Part shown: positions 1 to 10,236 of the stretch, piece after piece
Position numbering within the stretch: the stretch's first letter is position 1
Layout: every line of letters starts with the position of its first letter
Assembly: GCF_018401815.1 (NCBI RefSeq)
Contig: NZ_JAGYKG010000002.1
Location: 186,001-250,000 of the forward strand
DNA from: Nonlabens sp.
GTDB taxonomy: Bacteria > Bacteroidota > Bacteroidia > Flavobacteriales > Flavobacteriaceae
DNA: 64,000 bases
Direction: 5' to 3'
The notes under the pieces: generated by a model
The model's database searches: none
Told to the model about the DNA's origin: nothing
The model's input: only the letters and a program-made list of their open reading frames with translations
Program-made: the position numbers and the translations under genes

Positions 1-1116
1 TTCGATGAATTGAACCATATCAATAAGCTGTGACGAAATGGACTTGATCTCTTCGCGGTAGTTGTTTTTTTCAAAGGCGATTGCGTCTTCTCGGTCTTTA
101 CTATAGGAGATATGACCTGGATGAAGAATCTCTACAAAGTAAAACTGAGGATCTTCAGAGGTGCTTAAAACTTGGGACTTAAAATCTTCCATATAGTCCT
201 TTCCTAAAAAATAGTTAGGTAACAAAGGGGACAGTTCCCTGCGGTCTACATTATTGGTGTCATAATAAACCTCTGGATAATTGAGCATGAGATAAGAGTG
301 TTCTAAGATCAAATGGGTCTTATATCCATTAGTTACAAAGGTTTTTAATACCGGATTATCTCCAAGAATAATATCTCTAGCATTCATCAGTTCATTATTC
401 ATATCTCCATAATGCAAGTAGTGATGTTGCGCGGTAAACAAGGTACTGTTAGAAGCAAGGGTAGTAGGATAATTGCTTCTAAACTCCGCATTAAACTGGA
501 AACCTTGTGCTTTCATAGTATCGTAAAAGCTTTGGTTATCTAATTGGTAGATTTCGTTATTTGCCGCTTGCTCACCTACATATCCATCTGGCTGTAGCAA
601 ATACACATTGGGCTTCTGTTGAAAGACACTGGATTCAAAGGCCATAGGTTGCACCCAGTCTTCACTAGAGAGGACCGACGAGCTTATAAAAAAAAGTAAT
701 TGGCCTGAAGCAATTAGGCACATGATACTGAGAAGCAAAACAATTTTCTTATAGTGTTTTGCTGTAAAAAAGGAAGCCGCTATTGCTAATAGAGCAACTA
801 ATATCAAGGCTTTCCACCTCCATCCTAAATAAATAGAAAGAGAGAAGATAATGGAGAAGTTGATCAGCAAAAAGGACCAGTACAATTGTGCCCTTCTTTC
901 AGGCATCTTTCTTTTAAATAACAAATCAAGTAATAGAAACAGCAAGCTTGGTAACAAGACAAAACAAGCTATAAAACTACTGAGTTGTTGCCATGAATTG
1001 ACTAAGGTGTAGTTTTTAAGGTATAAATAAATGATCGCGTAACAACCGGGTAGTAGGGTGACTGTCCACCAATAGTGATTTTCACTAGACAGGTATTTTA
1101 CTATTTTATCCTTCAT
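1..1116 (-). CDS. Sulfatase-like membrane protein, partial (C-terminus cut by window edge)
   Basis: I translated this from the reverse strand: 372 codons from ATG at 1116 to the left edge, with no stop. The N-terminal third has four hydrophobic segments (about residues 17-33, 46-64, 82-117 and 122-142). A soluble domain follows, beginning near residue 165 with QKPNVYLLQPDGYVGEQA, the type of N-terminal strand seen in alkaline-phosphatase/sulfatase-superfamily membrane enzymes such as phosphoglycerol transferases. LEILHPGH-like residues near the edge (VEILHPGHISY) fit the same fold. In such proteins the soluble domain faces the periplasm and modifies surface polymers or lipids; the substrate here is unknown. 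It overlaps the upstream methyltransferase gene by 11 bases, so the two are probably translated together. The catalytic C-terminal ligands lie outside the window and cannot be checked. Confidence 0.75.
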   Translation of the reverse strand, partial: MKDKIVKYLSSENHYWWTVTLLPGCYAIIYLYLKNYTLVNSWQQLSSFIACFVLLPSLLFLLLDLLFKRKMPERRAQLYWSFLLINFSIIFSLSIYLGWRWKALILVALLAIAASFFTAKHYKKIVLLLSIMCLIASGQLLFFISSSVLSSEDWVQPMAFESSVFQQKPNVYLLQPDGYVGEQAANNEIYQLDNQSFYDTMKAQGFQFNAEFRSNYPTTLASNSTLFTAQHHYLHYGDMNNELMNARDIILGDNPVLKTFVTNGYKTHLILEHSYLMLNYPEVYYDTNNVDRRELSPLLPNYFLGKDYMEDFKSQVLSTSEDPQFYFVEILHPGHISYSKDREDAIAFEKNNYREEIKSISSQLIDMVQFIE

Positions 1117-2479
1117 GTCGTTCAAAAAGAAATAAGGTGCGTTCGGTACCTTCGATTTTCTCTGATTTGATCAATTTAAATTGTTGTTGGTACGCTTTCG
1201 CGAAAGCGGAAACACTATAATCATCAAATAAATGACGAGCATCTCGTTTGCTATCCAGTATAAACTTCACCCAGCTGTCTTCTCTGTCCGGAAACTCAAT
1301 GATCAAATACGGAGATAATTTTGCAAAATAAGCAGCACTCATCTCAAAGGGAACATTTCCCGTCAAGCTGATGTGATGGATCAAAGCAAGAGCCATAGTC
1401 ACCTCTGGTTGAAAGTCCATCACTCGAGAGGTAAAAGAATCTCGTTCGTTATGATGGAATCCTATAGCCGGTGAAGGCTGCATCAAATCGCAAACCAAAG
1501 GAATAAGTTTGTTTTCTTTTGATTTTAATTGGTTCAAATAGCATTGATCTATCGCAGGTTGGTCGATATCACTCACAATGATCTGATCTGCTTGGTCTAG
1601 TAATTCCTTGGCAAAGGTACCGTCATTGCCACCTAGGTCGATTATTTTACGCGCTTCTATAGCGGCACACCATTCTTTAATAAGTTTCTTTTTAGTATGA
1701 AAGGAATCTGCTTGATAATTGATCTGATCATAGTAACTGGACCACTCTGTATTTTCTTTAGAAGTCATAGCATCTATATACTGTTCTAGAGCTTGCAACA
1801 TTTTTATCTGAGAAGACTTGGAAAGGTGTGCTTCTGTGCTTTCTGTTTTTTCAGAGTTTTCCTGAGCGTCAGATTTTGAAAGCAAATGGATATGACTAAA
1901 AATAATAGGGTGGAATCTAGCGGTAAAAGGCAACTGTCGTTTTACGTCACTTAAGGCCATCCCGTTGATAGAATGTTGCAGGGTTTTTAAATACTGCCCA
2001 CCGTATTTTTGAGCGAGAAGTAAAGGTCCAAAAAAATGTTCGTTAAATTGCTTTAAGGCTCTCCAAGGCGTATTTGCTTTATATTGCTCGATACTCAAGG
2101 TATCTATAAATACGGCTTTACCTTTATAAAAGGCGATGTTAAATGCACTAGCATCTTTTAAAGAAAAGTTATTTTCTAAAAGAAACATTTGAAGCCTAAG
2201 GGTGAGTTGTGCAGCGTGTTTGTACTGGCTAAAACTCCATTCATAAGGGTAAGTGATAAAATCCAGTTGCTCTGGAAGAAGAATAATCTTTTCTTCATCG
2301 ACACTGATTTCCTTATGCGGGATGAGCCATTTTTTATCAAAAAGCTTTTGATAAATCCCAGCATTTTTTGCCGCGTGGTACTCTTCAAAATACACCGGAT
2401 TGATCTGTCGGTAAAAGACCGCTTTTTCTCTGTATACAAAACCAGAGGGATCTCGGTATGAAGACGGATGCCTAAGCAT
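1106..2479 (-). CDS. Class I SAM-dependent methyltransferase with kinase-like N-terminal region
   Basis: The 457-residue protein has a clear methyltransferase motif I, IIDLGGNDGTFAKEL, at about residues 278-292, followed by an acidic strand end (VSDIDQP) and a motif-IV-like region. The first 200 residues contain LKDASAFNIAFYKG and then VFIDTLSIE. This resembles the catalytic loop (D-x-x-x-x-N) and metal-binding aspartate of kinase-like folds, so a degenerate kinase-like half is possible. I recall the rhizobial NoeA family as having this overall layout, but that is from memory. Start ATG at 2479 overlaps the stop of the preceding small gene (TAATG), and the 3' end overlaps the sulfatase-like gene, giving a tight three-gene operon. 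It probably methylates an extracellular polymer or its precursor. The 16-bp palindrome at 1193 is translated here as AFAKA. Confidence 0.72.
   Translation of the reverse strand: MLRHPSSYRDPSGFVYREKAVFYRQINPVYFEEYHAAKNAGIYQKLFDKKWLIPHKEISVDEEKIILLPEQLDFITYPYEWSFSQYKHAAQLTLRLQMFLLENNFSLKDASAFNIAFYKGKAVFIDTLSIEQYKANTPWRALKQFNEHFFGPLLLAQKYGGQYLKTLQHSINGMALSDVKRQLPFTARFHPIIFSHIHLLSKSDAQENSEKTESTEAHLSKSSQIKMLQALEQYIDAMTSKENTEWSSYYDQINYQADSFHTKKKLIKEWCAAIEARKIIDLGGNDGTFAKELLDQADQIIVSDIDQPAIDQCYLNQLKSKENKLIPLVCDLMQPSPAIGFHHNERDSFTSRVMDFQPEVTMALALIHHISLTGNVPFEMSAAYFAKLSPYLIIEFPDREDSWVKFILDSKRDARHLFDDYSVSAFAKAYQQQFKLIKSEKIEGTERTLFLFERHEG
1193..1208. repeat. Palindrome CGCTTTCGCGAAAGCG, copy 1 (coding)
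   Basis: Perfect 16-bp copy inside the methyltransferase gene, read in frame as AFAKA on the coding strand. Confidence 0.9.
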
Positions 2480-2670
2480 TAGTTCTCTTCAGAATCTTGT
2501 TCATAGTTGCTGTCAAAACTACTGTCTTTTTGTTGTTTTTTTAAACCTATCCAACCTTTTACGGTGGTAATGACTTTTTTGTAGAATAAAACAAATCCGG
2601 CTAATGCAGCTATTGCCGCTTGAGCGATCATCATTCCTAGTCCAGGATCAAAATAAAGCAAGTAATTCAT
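2479..2670 (-). CDS. Small single-pass membrane protein, YFDPG family
   Basis: This 63-residue protein starts MNYLLYFDPGLGMM. It has one membrane helix (about residues 13-32, AQAAIAALAGFVLFY-like) followed by a basic patch (KKVITTVKGWIGLKKQQK) and an acidic tail. The Y-x-DPG-x-G start is a pattern I know from tiny membrane proteins encoded next to sulfatase-like and methyltransferase genes, but I know of no established function. TAATG coupling to the methyltransferase gene suggests they work together, perhaps as a membrane anchor or subunit. It is the first gene of the minus-strand operon. Confidence 0.7.
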   Translation of the reverse strand: MNYLLYFDPGLGMMIAQAAIAALAGFVLFYKKVITTVKGWIGLKKQQKDSSFDSNYEQDSEEN

Positions 2671-2743
2671 ACTGGCAATTTAATTAATTATTATGCTATA
2701 ATAGAATAAAACACACATTTTGCAGTAGGAGAGTAGAAGTATC

Positions 2744-3199
2744 TTACAGCTGTGCAGCCACCAGCTCATTGACCCACTCCAGAAAACGTTCGTCTTCTGC
2801 GTTAAAAGCATGGGCGGTATTGCTATCTATATCGATCTGTCCAATGTTTTTAGCATTCTTAAACATCGGAATAACGATCTCACTTTTCACGTGAATGCTA
2901 CAAGCGATGTAATTATCTTGTGCATGAACATCATCTACCACAAAATTTGCATTAGAAACAGCCACTTGACCACAAATCCCTTTACCAAATGGAATCACCG
3001 TATGGTCGGTAGGCTCTCCAGCTTGATTCCATAAATGTAGCGTTGGTTCTGTTTCATGAGCCATATAAAAACCTACCCAATCATAAGTAGCTATAGCCGA
3101 TTGAAGTAAGTCACAAATAGCTTGCATTTTATCCTTAATCGCCACTTCTGGCTGATTGATAATGCTACTAACCTGAGGTTTTAATGCGTCTATTGTCAT
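2744..3199 (-). CDS. GAF-domain protein, probable free methionine-(R)-sulfoxide reductase
   Basis: A single GAF domain fills this 151-residue protein. It matches the free-Met-(R)-SO reductase (YebR/fRMsr) family: YDWVGFY near residue 40, FGKGICGQVA with Cys76, DDVHAQDNYIAC with Cys100, then SEIVIPM and IGQIDIDS. The family reduces free methionine-R-sulfoxide in the cytoplasm with thioredoxin. The E. coli enzyme uses three cysteines (84, 94, 118, from memory); here the last two are present with the right 24-residue spacing, while the first position is His66. The gene is monocistronic and divergent from xrtF. A non-catalytic GAF sensor is a less likely alternative. Confidence 0.78.
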   Translation of the reverse strand: MTIDALKPQVSSIINQPEVAIKDKMQAICDLLQSAIATYDWVGFYMAHETEPTLHLWNQAGEPTDHTVIPFGKGICGQVAVSNANFVVDDVHAQDNYIACSIHVKSEIVIPMFKNAKNIGQIDIDSNTAHAFNAEDERFLEWVNELVAAQL

Positions 3200-3216
3200 G
3201 GGTAAATAATAAGATG

Positions 3217-3224
3217 CAAAGCTA
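3217..3224 (-). promoter_or_regulatory. Putative -7 box for the GAF protein gene
   Basis: On the minus strand this reads TAGCTTTG, matching the Bacteroidota -7 consensus TAnnTTTG, 18 bases before the ATG at 3199. No convincing -33 TTG lies at 17-23 bases, so this is a motif match only. Confidence 0.35.
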
Positions 3225-3271
3225 GTTCATGGTTTTGTTTTAATAACTAACTTTACACAAAATATTGAATA

Positions 3272-3814
3272 TTGAAAGCCTTAATACCCTATTACCCAGT
3301 TTTTAAGTTTGTATCTATTTTTGCAATGTTGTACATCCTTTTTTCTATTGGGTATCATTTTTTCTTAGGTGTGGAATGGGATCAACAGCTTTATCCAGAC
3401 CCCATAACCGCTCAATTAAGTTATCAGACCCAAGAATTATTAAGGTTTGTGGGCTATAACGCGCAGGCCTTAAATTCTCCAGCACACCCTTCGGTAACCA
3501 TATTTATTGATGAGTTTAAAATATTTCGCATCATAGAAGGTTGTAATTCTGTTAGTGTAATGATCTTATTTACCGCTTTTGTGGTGGCTTTTTCTAGAGG
3601 TTGGAAGAAGACACTCTCTTTTTTACTGTTTGGAATAGTATTTATATATATAGTGAATTTAATCCGACTGGCAGTTTTAGGGATCGTTTATTACGACTAT
3701 TCTGCTTATGCCGATTTTTCTCACGAAATCATATTTCCAAGCGTTATCTATGGAGCGGTAGTATTGCTTTGGATTTATTGGACTAGAAATGTAAAGCCGA
3801 AGGAAGTTGAATAA
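3272..3814 (+). CDS. xrtF: Exosortase F (XrtF)
   Basis: This 180-residue multi-pass membrane protein has the exosortase/archaeosortase catalytic pattern: Cys91 in EGCNSVSVMILF, Arg132 in NLIRLAVLG and His151 in FSHEIIFP, each near a membrane segment. Exosortases are inner-membrane transpeptidases that cleave a C-terminal sorting signal after export. XrtF is the short version typical of Flavobacteriia. The start is TTG at 3272; the sequence it gives (MKALIPYYPVF) fits the family N-terminus, whereas the first internal ATG would remove most of the first helix. The 3' end overlaps the next gene by eight bases, a partner normally found with xrtF. The cognate sorted substrates are not in this window. 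Confidence 0.85.
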   Translation: MKALIPYYPVFKFVSIFAMLYILFSIGYHFFLGVEWDQQLYPDPITAQLSYQTQELLRFVGYNAQALNSPAHPSVTIFIDEFKIFRIIEGCNSVSVMILFTAFVVAFSRGWKKTLSFLLFGIVFIYIVNLIRLAVLGIVYYDYSAYADFSHEIIFPSVIYGAVVLLWIYWTRNVKPKEVE

Positions 3815-4244
3815 AACCTTATCTATAGTTCTTGTAGTGATCTCGTTGCTAGGTTTAGCATGCGTCCGATTGTTAGAAAATGACTTGTTTTACGATCCCT
3901 TTATATCTTTTTTTAAATCTAGCTTTCAATCACAACCGTTACCAGATTTAAATAAGGGGCTTTATCTTATCTCGACACTGTCTCGTTACTTCATCAACTT
4001 ATTATTTACGGTGGTTATTATTTGGTTATTGTACAAAAATAAAGAGTATGTCAAAGCTACCTTATGGGTTCATTTGTTTGCTTGTATCATTTTATTAGGG
4101 GTATTTTTTATTTTAGTGCCTCTAGAGGAGGAATGGGTAAAGATGGCCTTGTTCTATATTAGGAGATTTTTAATACATCCTCTTTTACTATTTATTTTAA
4201 TTCCGGGCTTTTATTTAGCTTCTAAAACCAATCGCACCACCTAA
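3807..4244 (+). CDS. Exosortase F system-associated membrane protein
   Basis: The 145-residue protein has about four hydrophobic segments (near residues 5-20, 60-77, 84-103 and 121-138) and no soluble domain. Position directly after xrtF, with an eight-base overlap, and its length match the family annotated as exosortase F system-associated protein. Its biochemical role is unknown; an accessory membrane subunit for XrtF is the natural inference. The start is TTG at 3807 preceded by AGGAAG, which also lies inside the xrtF stop region; no early ATG exists as an alternative. Confidence 0.75.
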   Translation: MNKTLSIVLVVISLLGLACVRLLENDLFYDPFISFFKSSFQSQPLPDLNKGLYLISTLSRYFINLLFTVVIIWLLYKNKEYVKATLWVHLFACIILLGVFFILVPLEEEWVKMALFYIRRFLIHPLLLFILIPGFYLASKTNRTT

Positions 4245-4265
4245 ATACATTTTATTTTTAGACAT

Positions 4266-4300
4266 AAAAAAACTGGTTACCAAGGAGTAACCAGTTTCTA
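4266..4300. terminator. Bidirectional hairpin terminator between convergent genes
   Basis: AACTGGTTAC (4271-4280), loop CAAGGA, GTAACCAGTT (4287-4296) form a perfect 10-bp stem. The A run at 4266-4272 gives a U tract for the minus-strand metalloprotease gene and a short T run follows on the plus strand. Confidence 0.8.
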
Positions 4301-4320
4301 AGAATAAAATTATTTTAATC

Positions 4321-6789
4321 TTATTTAGGGTCTAGAATCATATCGATTCTTTCTTCTAAATCTCTTAAGTGAATTTTTGATAGTCTATCGCTAGTGCGAT
4401 TAGTTGCACGAGCAACATCTCTTTTAAGCAGTTCTAATTCAGCACGTACAATAGGTCTGATGTCGCTTTGTGCTACATCAATACTAGTGCCTCCAAAACG
4501 TCCACGTGGAGCATCATTAGTCATAATAAAGGCTAATCTTTCTACATAAGCTCTCTGTAAATTACGACGGTAACGATCGATGGTCTGGCCTCTTGCAAGT
4601 TCTTTAAAAAGACCTTTTCTCAATTCGGTCATCATGTCTAGTAATCCGTAAGCATCGTCACCGTTTACCTCTTCATTTTCCATAAGACGAGCCATACGAC
4701 CAAAGTCAAGAACATTGTTCAACGTGCGTTCTTGTATGCTGCGTATTCTTTCGATTCCGCCAGCAGGCTCAATTTTGTTAAAAATGTTTTGATCAATCAA
4801 CCATTCAGGTGTTTCAAATAACTGAGTGTTTAAGAAAGCCATCGCTCGTTGTTGCTTGTCTTTAGAAGCATGCTCATAAACAGCACCTTCTTGACCGTAT
4901 GCTTTGTAGGTTTCTTTAATTCCACCTATGTTACCAGCAACATGACCCATATAGCGATTGAACTGTCCTACAAGTTGACCATACATATTATCTAATTCGT
5001 CAAAGTTTTCTCCTTCTTCACCAGTCCATGTTCCTAAATTAGGAACGATACGTTTTAGGTTTTTAATACCGTAGTCACTTGCTAGCATAGAGTCATCTCC
5101 TAAATCTTCTGTTTGAGAAGTATGGTCTACTACACCAAATTGCTGACGGCCAAATCTATAAACTGGATCCCCAGCTTTTTCAAGAATCCAAGCGTCAAGA
5201 GTTTCTTTTTCTTCTTTAGCTGTTTTATCTAAAATAGGCTTGTAACCCCAAGCAATAGAATATTTGTCATAAGGACCTACTTCTGGCATTAAAGCTACAT
5301 CACCATCTTCTGGTTGTGCTACATAATTAAAACGTGCATAATCCATAATAGAAGGAGCAGTTCCAAATTCTTTTGTAAAAGCAGGATCTCTCAATTTTTC
5401 TACTGGATAAGCAATAGAGCTTCCCATATTATGAGGTAGTCCTAAGGTGTGTCCTACTTCATGAGAACTAACAAAACGTATCAAACGTCCCATTACTTCA
5501 TCATCAAAATTATTCATACGAGCATCAGGATTGATAGCTGCAGTTTGAATAAAGAACCAATTGTGTAATAAAGTCATTACATTGTGATACCAGTTGATAT
5601 CACTTTCCAGAATTTCTCCAGATCTTGGGTCACTAACGTGAGGTCCATTTGCATTAGGAATAGGAGAGGCTAAATACCTTACAACAGAATAACGCACATC
5701 TTCTGGACTCCATTCTGGATCTTCTTCTTTAGTAGGAGCATCTTTTGCGATAATAGCTTCTTTAAAACCAGCAGCTTCAAAGGCAACTTGCCAGTCTTCA
5801 ATACCTAGTTTGATGTATTTTCTCCACTGTTCAGGTGTCGCAGGATCTATATAGTAAACAATTTGTTTTTTAGGCACTACCAATTCACCCGCTTTGAACT
5901 TTGCCAGGTCCTCATCTTTTACTTCCAACCTCCATCGGTCTAGGTAAGTAACTGTTTTCGTTTTTTGATCATTAAGTCCATAGTCCTGTTGTCCTCTAGC
6001 AAACCATCCTACGCGTTGATCAAAGTAACGCCTTTTCATAGGCACTTTAGGTAAAAGAATCATAGAGTTGCTCATTTCTAAAGAAATAGACTGAACACTA
6101 CTATTAGAAGGAGGGTCACTAGATAGGTAGGTTTTTACATGTCTAGACTCAATATTTAGAGGGTAAGAACGCAACGTGTCTATATAAGATCTAGAATCAT
6201 CTAGCCTACTAACTTTGTAGTTACTTCTGGCTCTTTGTGGGAACCCAATTGCCTTTACGTCTTTAGAAAAGAAGTCAGTAACGTCTATAACGGTATTGTT
6301 GGTTACACTATCTTTTTTAAGTGCCTTTATAGGGAAAGAGTAAAGAATAGGTTCAAAATTAGAATTTTCTACCGCAATACTCACTGGCAAAGAATCTGCT
6401 GCCACAACTTCGTGAGAAACTACTCTTAAAAGAACGTCTTTGTTGATCTTTTGCCATCTTAAGGTTTGAGTGTTTTGCTTTCCACCACCAAAGCCTATAC
6501 CTGCAGCGGTTTTTGCGATACGAGTTACCATTAACATCTCTCTGTTAAAAAGGCTGTCTGGAATCTCATAGAACCACTTATCTTCTACATGGTGCACCGT
6601 GAATAGCCCTTCATCACTCTTTGCTTCTTTAGTGATGACCTTAGAATAAGGCTGTATATCACCCTTTTTGGGCTTTTCAGTTGTAGCTGTTTTGTTTTCT
6701 GTCGCTTTCTTTTTCCCTTGGAAAATCGAGCAGCTAGTTGTTATAGATCCTACAAGAAGCAGTACCATCAACATTTTAATTGTTCGCAT
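4321..6789 (-). CDS. Secreted/lipoprotein zinc-dependent metalloprotease (DUF5117-type)
   Basis: This is an 822-residue lipoprotein with an N-terminal signal ending in a lipobox (ITTSC, Cys20). The zinc motif HEVGHTLGLPH is at residues 443-453, i.e. HExxHxxGxxH as in metzincins, followed by PSIMDY containing the Met-turn methionine. The large N-terminal part matches the DUF5118/DUF5117 arrangement of Bacteroidota zinc-dependent metalloproteases, and the helical C-terminus is typical too. It is probably attached to the outer membrane and degrades extracellular protein; the substrate is unknown. Its own transcription unit ends at the shared hairpin at 4271-4296. Confidence 0.85.
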   Translation of the reverse strand: MRTIKMLMVLLLVGSITTSCSIFQGKKKATENKTATTEKPKKGDIQPYSKVITKEAKSDEGLFTVHHVEDKWFYEIPDSLFNREMLMVTRIAKTAAGIGFGGGKQNTQTLRWQKINKDVLLRVVSHEVVAADSLPVSIAVENSNFEPILYSFPIKALKKDSVTNNTVIDVTDFFSKDVKAIGFPQRARSNYKVSRLDDSRSYIDTLRSYPLNIESRHVKTYLSSDPPSNSSVQSISLEMSNSMILLPKVPMKRRYFDQRVGWFARGQQDYGLNDQKTKTVTYLDRWRLEVKDEDLAKFKAGELVVPKKQIVYYIDPATPEQWRKYIKLGIEDWQVAFEAAGFKEAIIAKDAPTKEEDPEWSPEDVRYSVVRYLASPIPNANGPHVSDPRSGEILESDINWYHNVMTLLHNWFFIQTAAINPDARMNNFDDEVMGRLIRFVSSHEVGHTLGLPHNMGSSIAYPVEKLRDPAFTKEFGTAPSIMDYARFNYVAQPEDGDVALMPEVGPYDKYSIAWGYKPILDKTAKEEKETLDAWILEKAGDPVYRFGRQQFGVVDHTSQTEDLGDDSMLASDYGIKNLKRIVPNLGTWTGEEGENFDELDNMYGQLVGQFNRYMGHVAGNIGGIKETYKAYGQEGAVYEHASKDKQQRAMAFLNTQLFETPEWLIDQNIFNKIEPAGGIERIRSIQERTLNNVLDFGRMARLMENEEVNGDDAYGLLDMMTELRKGLFKELARGQTIDRYRRNLQRAYVERLAFIMTNDAPRGRFGGTSIDVAQSDIRPIVRAELELLKRDVARATNRTSDRLSKIHLRDLEERIDMILDPK

Positions 6790-7361
6790 TGATTTATAGT
6801 TTTTATTGATGTTCTAAATATATTATGATAAAGTTCATTATTTCTTAACAAGGCGTTAACGCGAAAGAAGTTTTCTTCATTTGCACCAAAACAACACTTT
6901 AGTTACAATCACATTCCGCTTAGCGAAAGTGATATAGCAATCCATCACATATAATTTCTTACAAATACAGTTGTAATAAGTCAAAAGCTATTTATAATTC
7001 CTAGGAGTGTTGGGTTACTTTTGATACATCTATAAATTTCTTTGGGTATAGAGTTCCGAACTTCAATAAAATACAGGTTGCGTTGTGCAGCGCAGTTACT
7101 TCTATTTTAGTTCCACGTTCTCTAGAAGTAATAACCTTCCATTTTTTTCAGGTAGTTTATAAATGGAAAAAGAGGCGCGAGGTCTCGATTTTTTTCTAAA
7201 GGACTTGATGCCCGCTAGGAATATTTGGTAGCACTAATTGAGGCTGTTTCCTTACAGCTTATAAAAAAGTAAATAGCACGAGAATGTCAAGGTTATGATA
7301 GCTAAACTGTTGGAGTAGATTTATATGTTGATCAAAATAGCGTTTTGAGTAATTGAGGGAG
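6790..7361. other. Non-coding gap between metalloprotease and groEL genes
   Basis: No convincing gene on either strand in these 570 bases. It is AT-rich and must hold the metalloprotease promoter, though I see no good TAnnTTTG box. A damaged version of the chromosomal palindrome (CGCTTAGCGAAAG) lies near 6918-6930. Confidence 0.5.
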
Positions 7362-7395
7362 CAAATAAAAAAAGCCATCTCTGGAGAGATGGCTT
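7362..7395 (-). terminator. groEL terminator
   Basis: AAGCCATCTC (7372-7381), loop TGGA, GAGATGGCTT (7386-7395): a perfect 10-bp stem. On the minus strand it is followed by a U tract encoded by the A run at 7362-7373. It lies 27 bases after the groEL stop. Confidence 0.85.
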
Positions 7396-7421
7396 GATTT
7401 AAATAAGAATTTTAAAATGAG

Positions 7422-9050
<1,629 letters not shown>

Positions 9051-9082
9051 TTAATGCTTTACGCCTTATGCTAAAGGCTGTT

Positions 9083-9423
9083 TTATTGATTTAATTTTTG
9101 TTTTAAACTGTAAATCTTTCTTTTTATCAAATTAATATTTTTACGAAGCTTTTGAACTTCTTACTAAATATAATCTAAATCATTTGAAAGAATTAAAAGG
9201 TTTTCTACCTCACTTGCAGACCCTAATGCTATAGTTAGAAATCTGTTAAATTCAGCGTCACTATCTCTACCGCATCCATCACTATTATTAGTCAGCGTAG
9301 AACTAGTTGCTCTTTTTAGTTGAGATAAATTTCAGATTTTGGAAAATCATTTGTAAGACGATAAACCTTTTGCTTCAATTCATGACTTAATTTCCAAATG
9401 TCGTATTTTCTAGAATCTCTCAT
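9083..9423 (-). pseudogene. Decayed four-helix-bundle protein (23S rRNA intervening-sequence protein family)
   Basis: Reverse translation from ATG at 9423 gives MRDSRKYDIWKLSHELKQ, the family's characteristic N-terminus, then a stop after about 36 codons. A shifted frame continues with GCGRDSDAEFNRFLTIALGS, the family's core motif (EGxGR-S-D-xEF-x-RFL-x-IALGS), hits another stop after LDYI, and resumes with a final helix rich in K/L. Together about 114 codons, close to full family length (roughly 115-125). At least one frameshift and in-frame stops make it non-functional. It sits exactly between groES and groEL on the same strand, consistent with a past insertion into the groESL operon. Confidence 0.8.
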
Positions 9424-9473
9424 TTACCTTTTGATTTGCTTAAGGCATACAGCTTAGAGCTTGTAGCAGGTTT

Positions 9474-9749
9474 TTATACGATTGCAAGAATATCCTCCTC
9501 GCGCATGATTAAATAATCGCTACCGTCTAATTTTAATTCGGTACCACTGTATTTTCCATAAAGAACTTGGTCCCCAATTTTTACAGTCATCTCGTGATCT
9601 TTTTTTCCTTTTCCTACAGCAACAACTTTTCCTTGTTGTGGTTTTTCTTTAGCGGTATCAGGAATATATAAACCTGAAGCTGTTTTTTGTTCAGCGGCAG
9701 TTGGTTCTATAACTACTCGATCTGATAAGGGTTGAATATGTAATGCCAT
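9474..9749 (-). CDS. groES: Co-chaperonin GroES (10 kDa)
   Basis: The 91-residue protein has standard GroES features: [27 protein letters not shown] including the mobile loop, then [16 protein letters not shown] and the ending EDILAIV. It caps the GroEL chamber in the cytoplasm. It is preceded (upstream on the minus strand) by the secG terminator and followed by the pseudogene that separates it from groEL. The AT-rich leader at 9750-9835 contains neither a CIRCE repeat nor a clear -7 box that I can identify. Confidence 0.97.
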   Translation of the reverse strand: MALHIQPLSDRVVIEPTAAEQKTASGLYIPDTAKEKPQQGKVVAVGKGKKDHEMTVKIGDQVLYGKYSGTELKLDGSDYLIMREEDILAIV

Positions 9750-9835
9750 TTTAAAAAATGTTTATATGTTTATTATGATCATCATAGTTCCATAAATGTG
9801 CCAATTGTCCTTGACTGACAAAACTGCTGTAAATA

Positions 9836-9865
9836 AAAATATCCAGCTTTAAGGCTGGATATTTT
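9836..9865 (-). terminator. secG operon terminator
   Basis: AAAATATCCAGC (9836-9847), loop TTTAAG, GCTGGATATTTT (9854-9865): a 12-bp perfect inverted repeat with T/A-rich flanks on both strands, 27 bases after the secG stop. Confidence 0.85.
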
Positions 9866-9891
9866 GTCAGTTATTGCTGTTGTATAACGTA

Positions 9892-10236
9892 CTATTTGTC
9901 AGTAGGTGTTTCTTCAGTTGAGGTGTTTGCTGGGCTTGATGTTTTTACAGGAGCTTCTACAGGTAGCGGTTCTGTAACTTTAATGGTACTTTGCTCTTTT
10001 CCTTGAATAAGTGTTGTACTGGCAAGGAGGATAAGCACTAAGAGAGTTGTAGAAAGAACCCAAGTACTTTTATCTAAAAAATCACCAGTTTTTTTCACAC
10101 CGCCTAGTTGCTGCGTTCCGCCGCCACCAAAGCTAGATGATAATCCGCCACCTTTAGGGTTTTGTACCATAATCACTACGATTAGTAAAAAGGAAACCAA
10201 TACTATAAGCGCTAAAAAGATATAAAATGTTGTCAT
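9892..10236 (-). CDS. secG: Preprotein translocase subunit SecG
   Basis: The 114-residue protein has two membrane helices (about residues 3-22 and 57-77) around the SecG signature MVQNPKGGGLSSSFGGGG, followed by a Pro/Thr/Glu-rich tail. SecG belongs to the SecYEG channel in the inner membrane and aids SecA-driven export. Its start overlaps the stop of the upstream TPR gene as TAATG, so it is translationally coupled and is the last gene of the miaB operon. Confidence 0.93.
   Translation of the reverse strand: MTTFYIFLALIVLVSFLLIVVIMVQNPKGGGLSSSFGGGGTQQLGGVKKTGDFLDKSTWVLSTTLLVLILLASTTLIQGKEQSTIKVTEPLPVEAPVKTSSPANTSTEETPTDK

Noticed and set aside
9750..9835. Sigma-54-like TTGGCAC upstream of groES
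   Set aside because: The -12 GC element is not at the required spacing (TGGA instead of TTGC).
9750..9891. CIRCE heat-shock operator before groES
   Set aside because: No TTAGCACTC-type inverted repeat in the leader.
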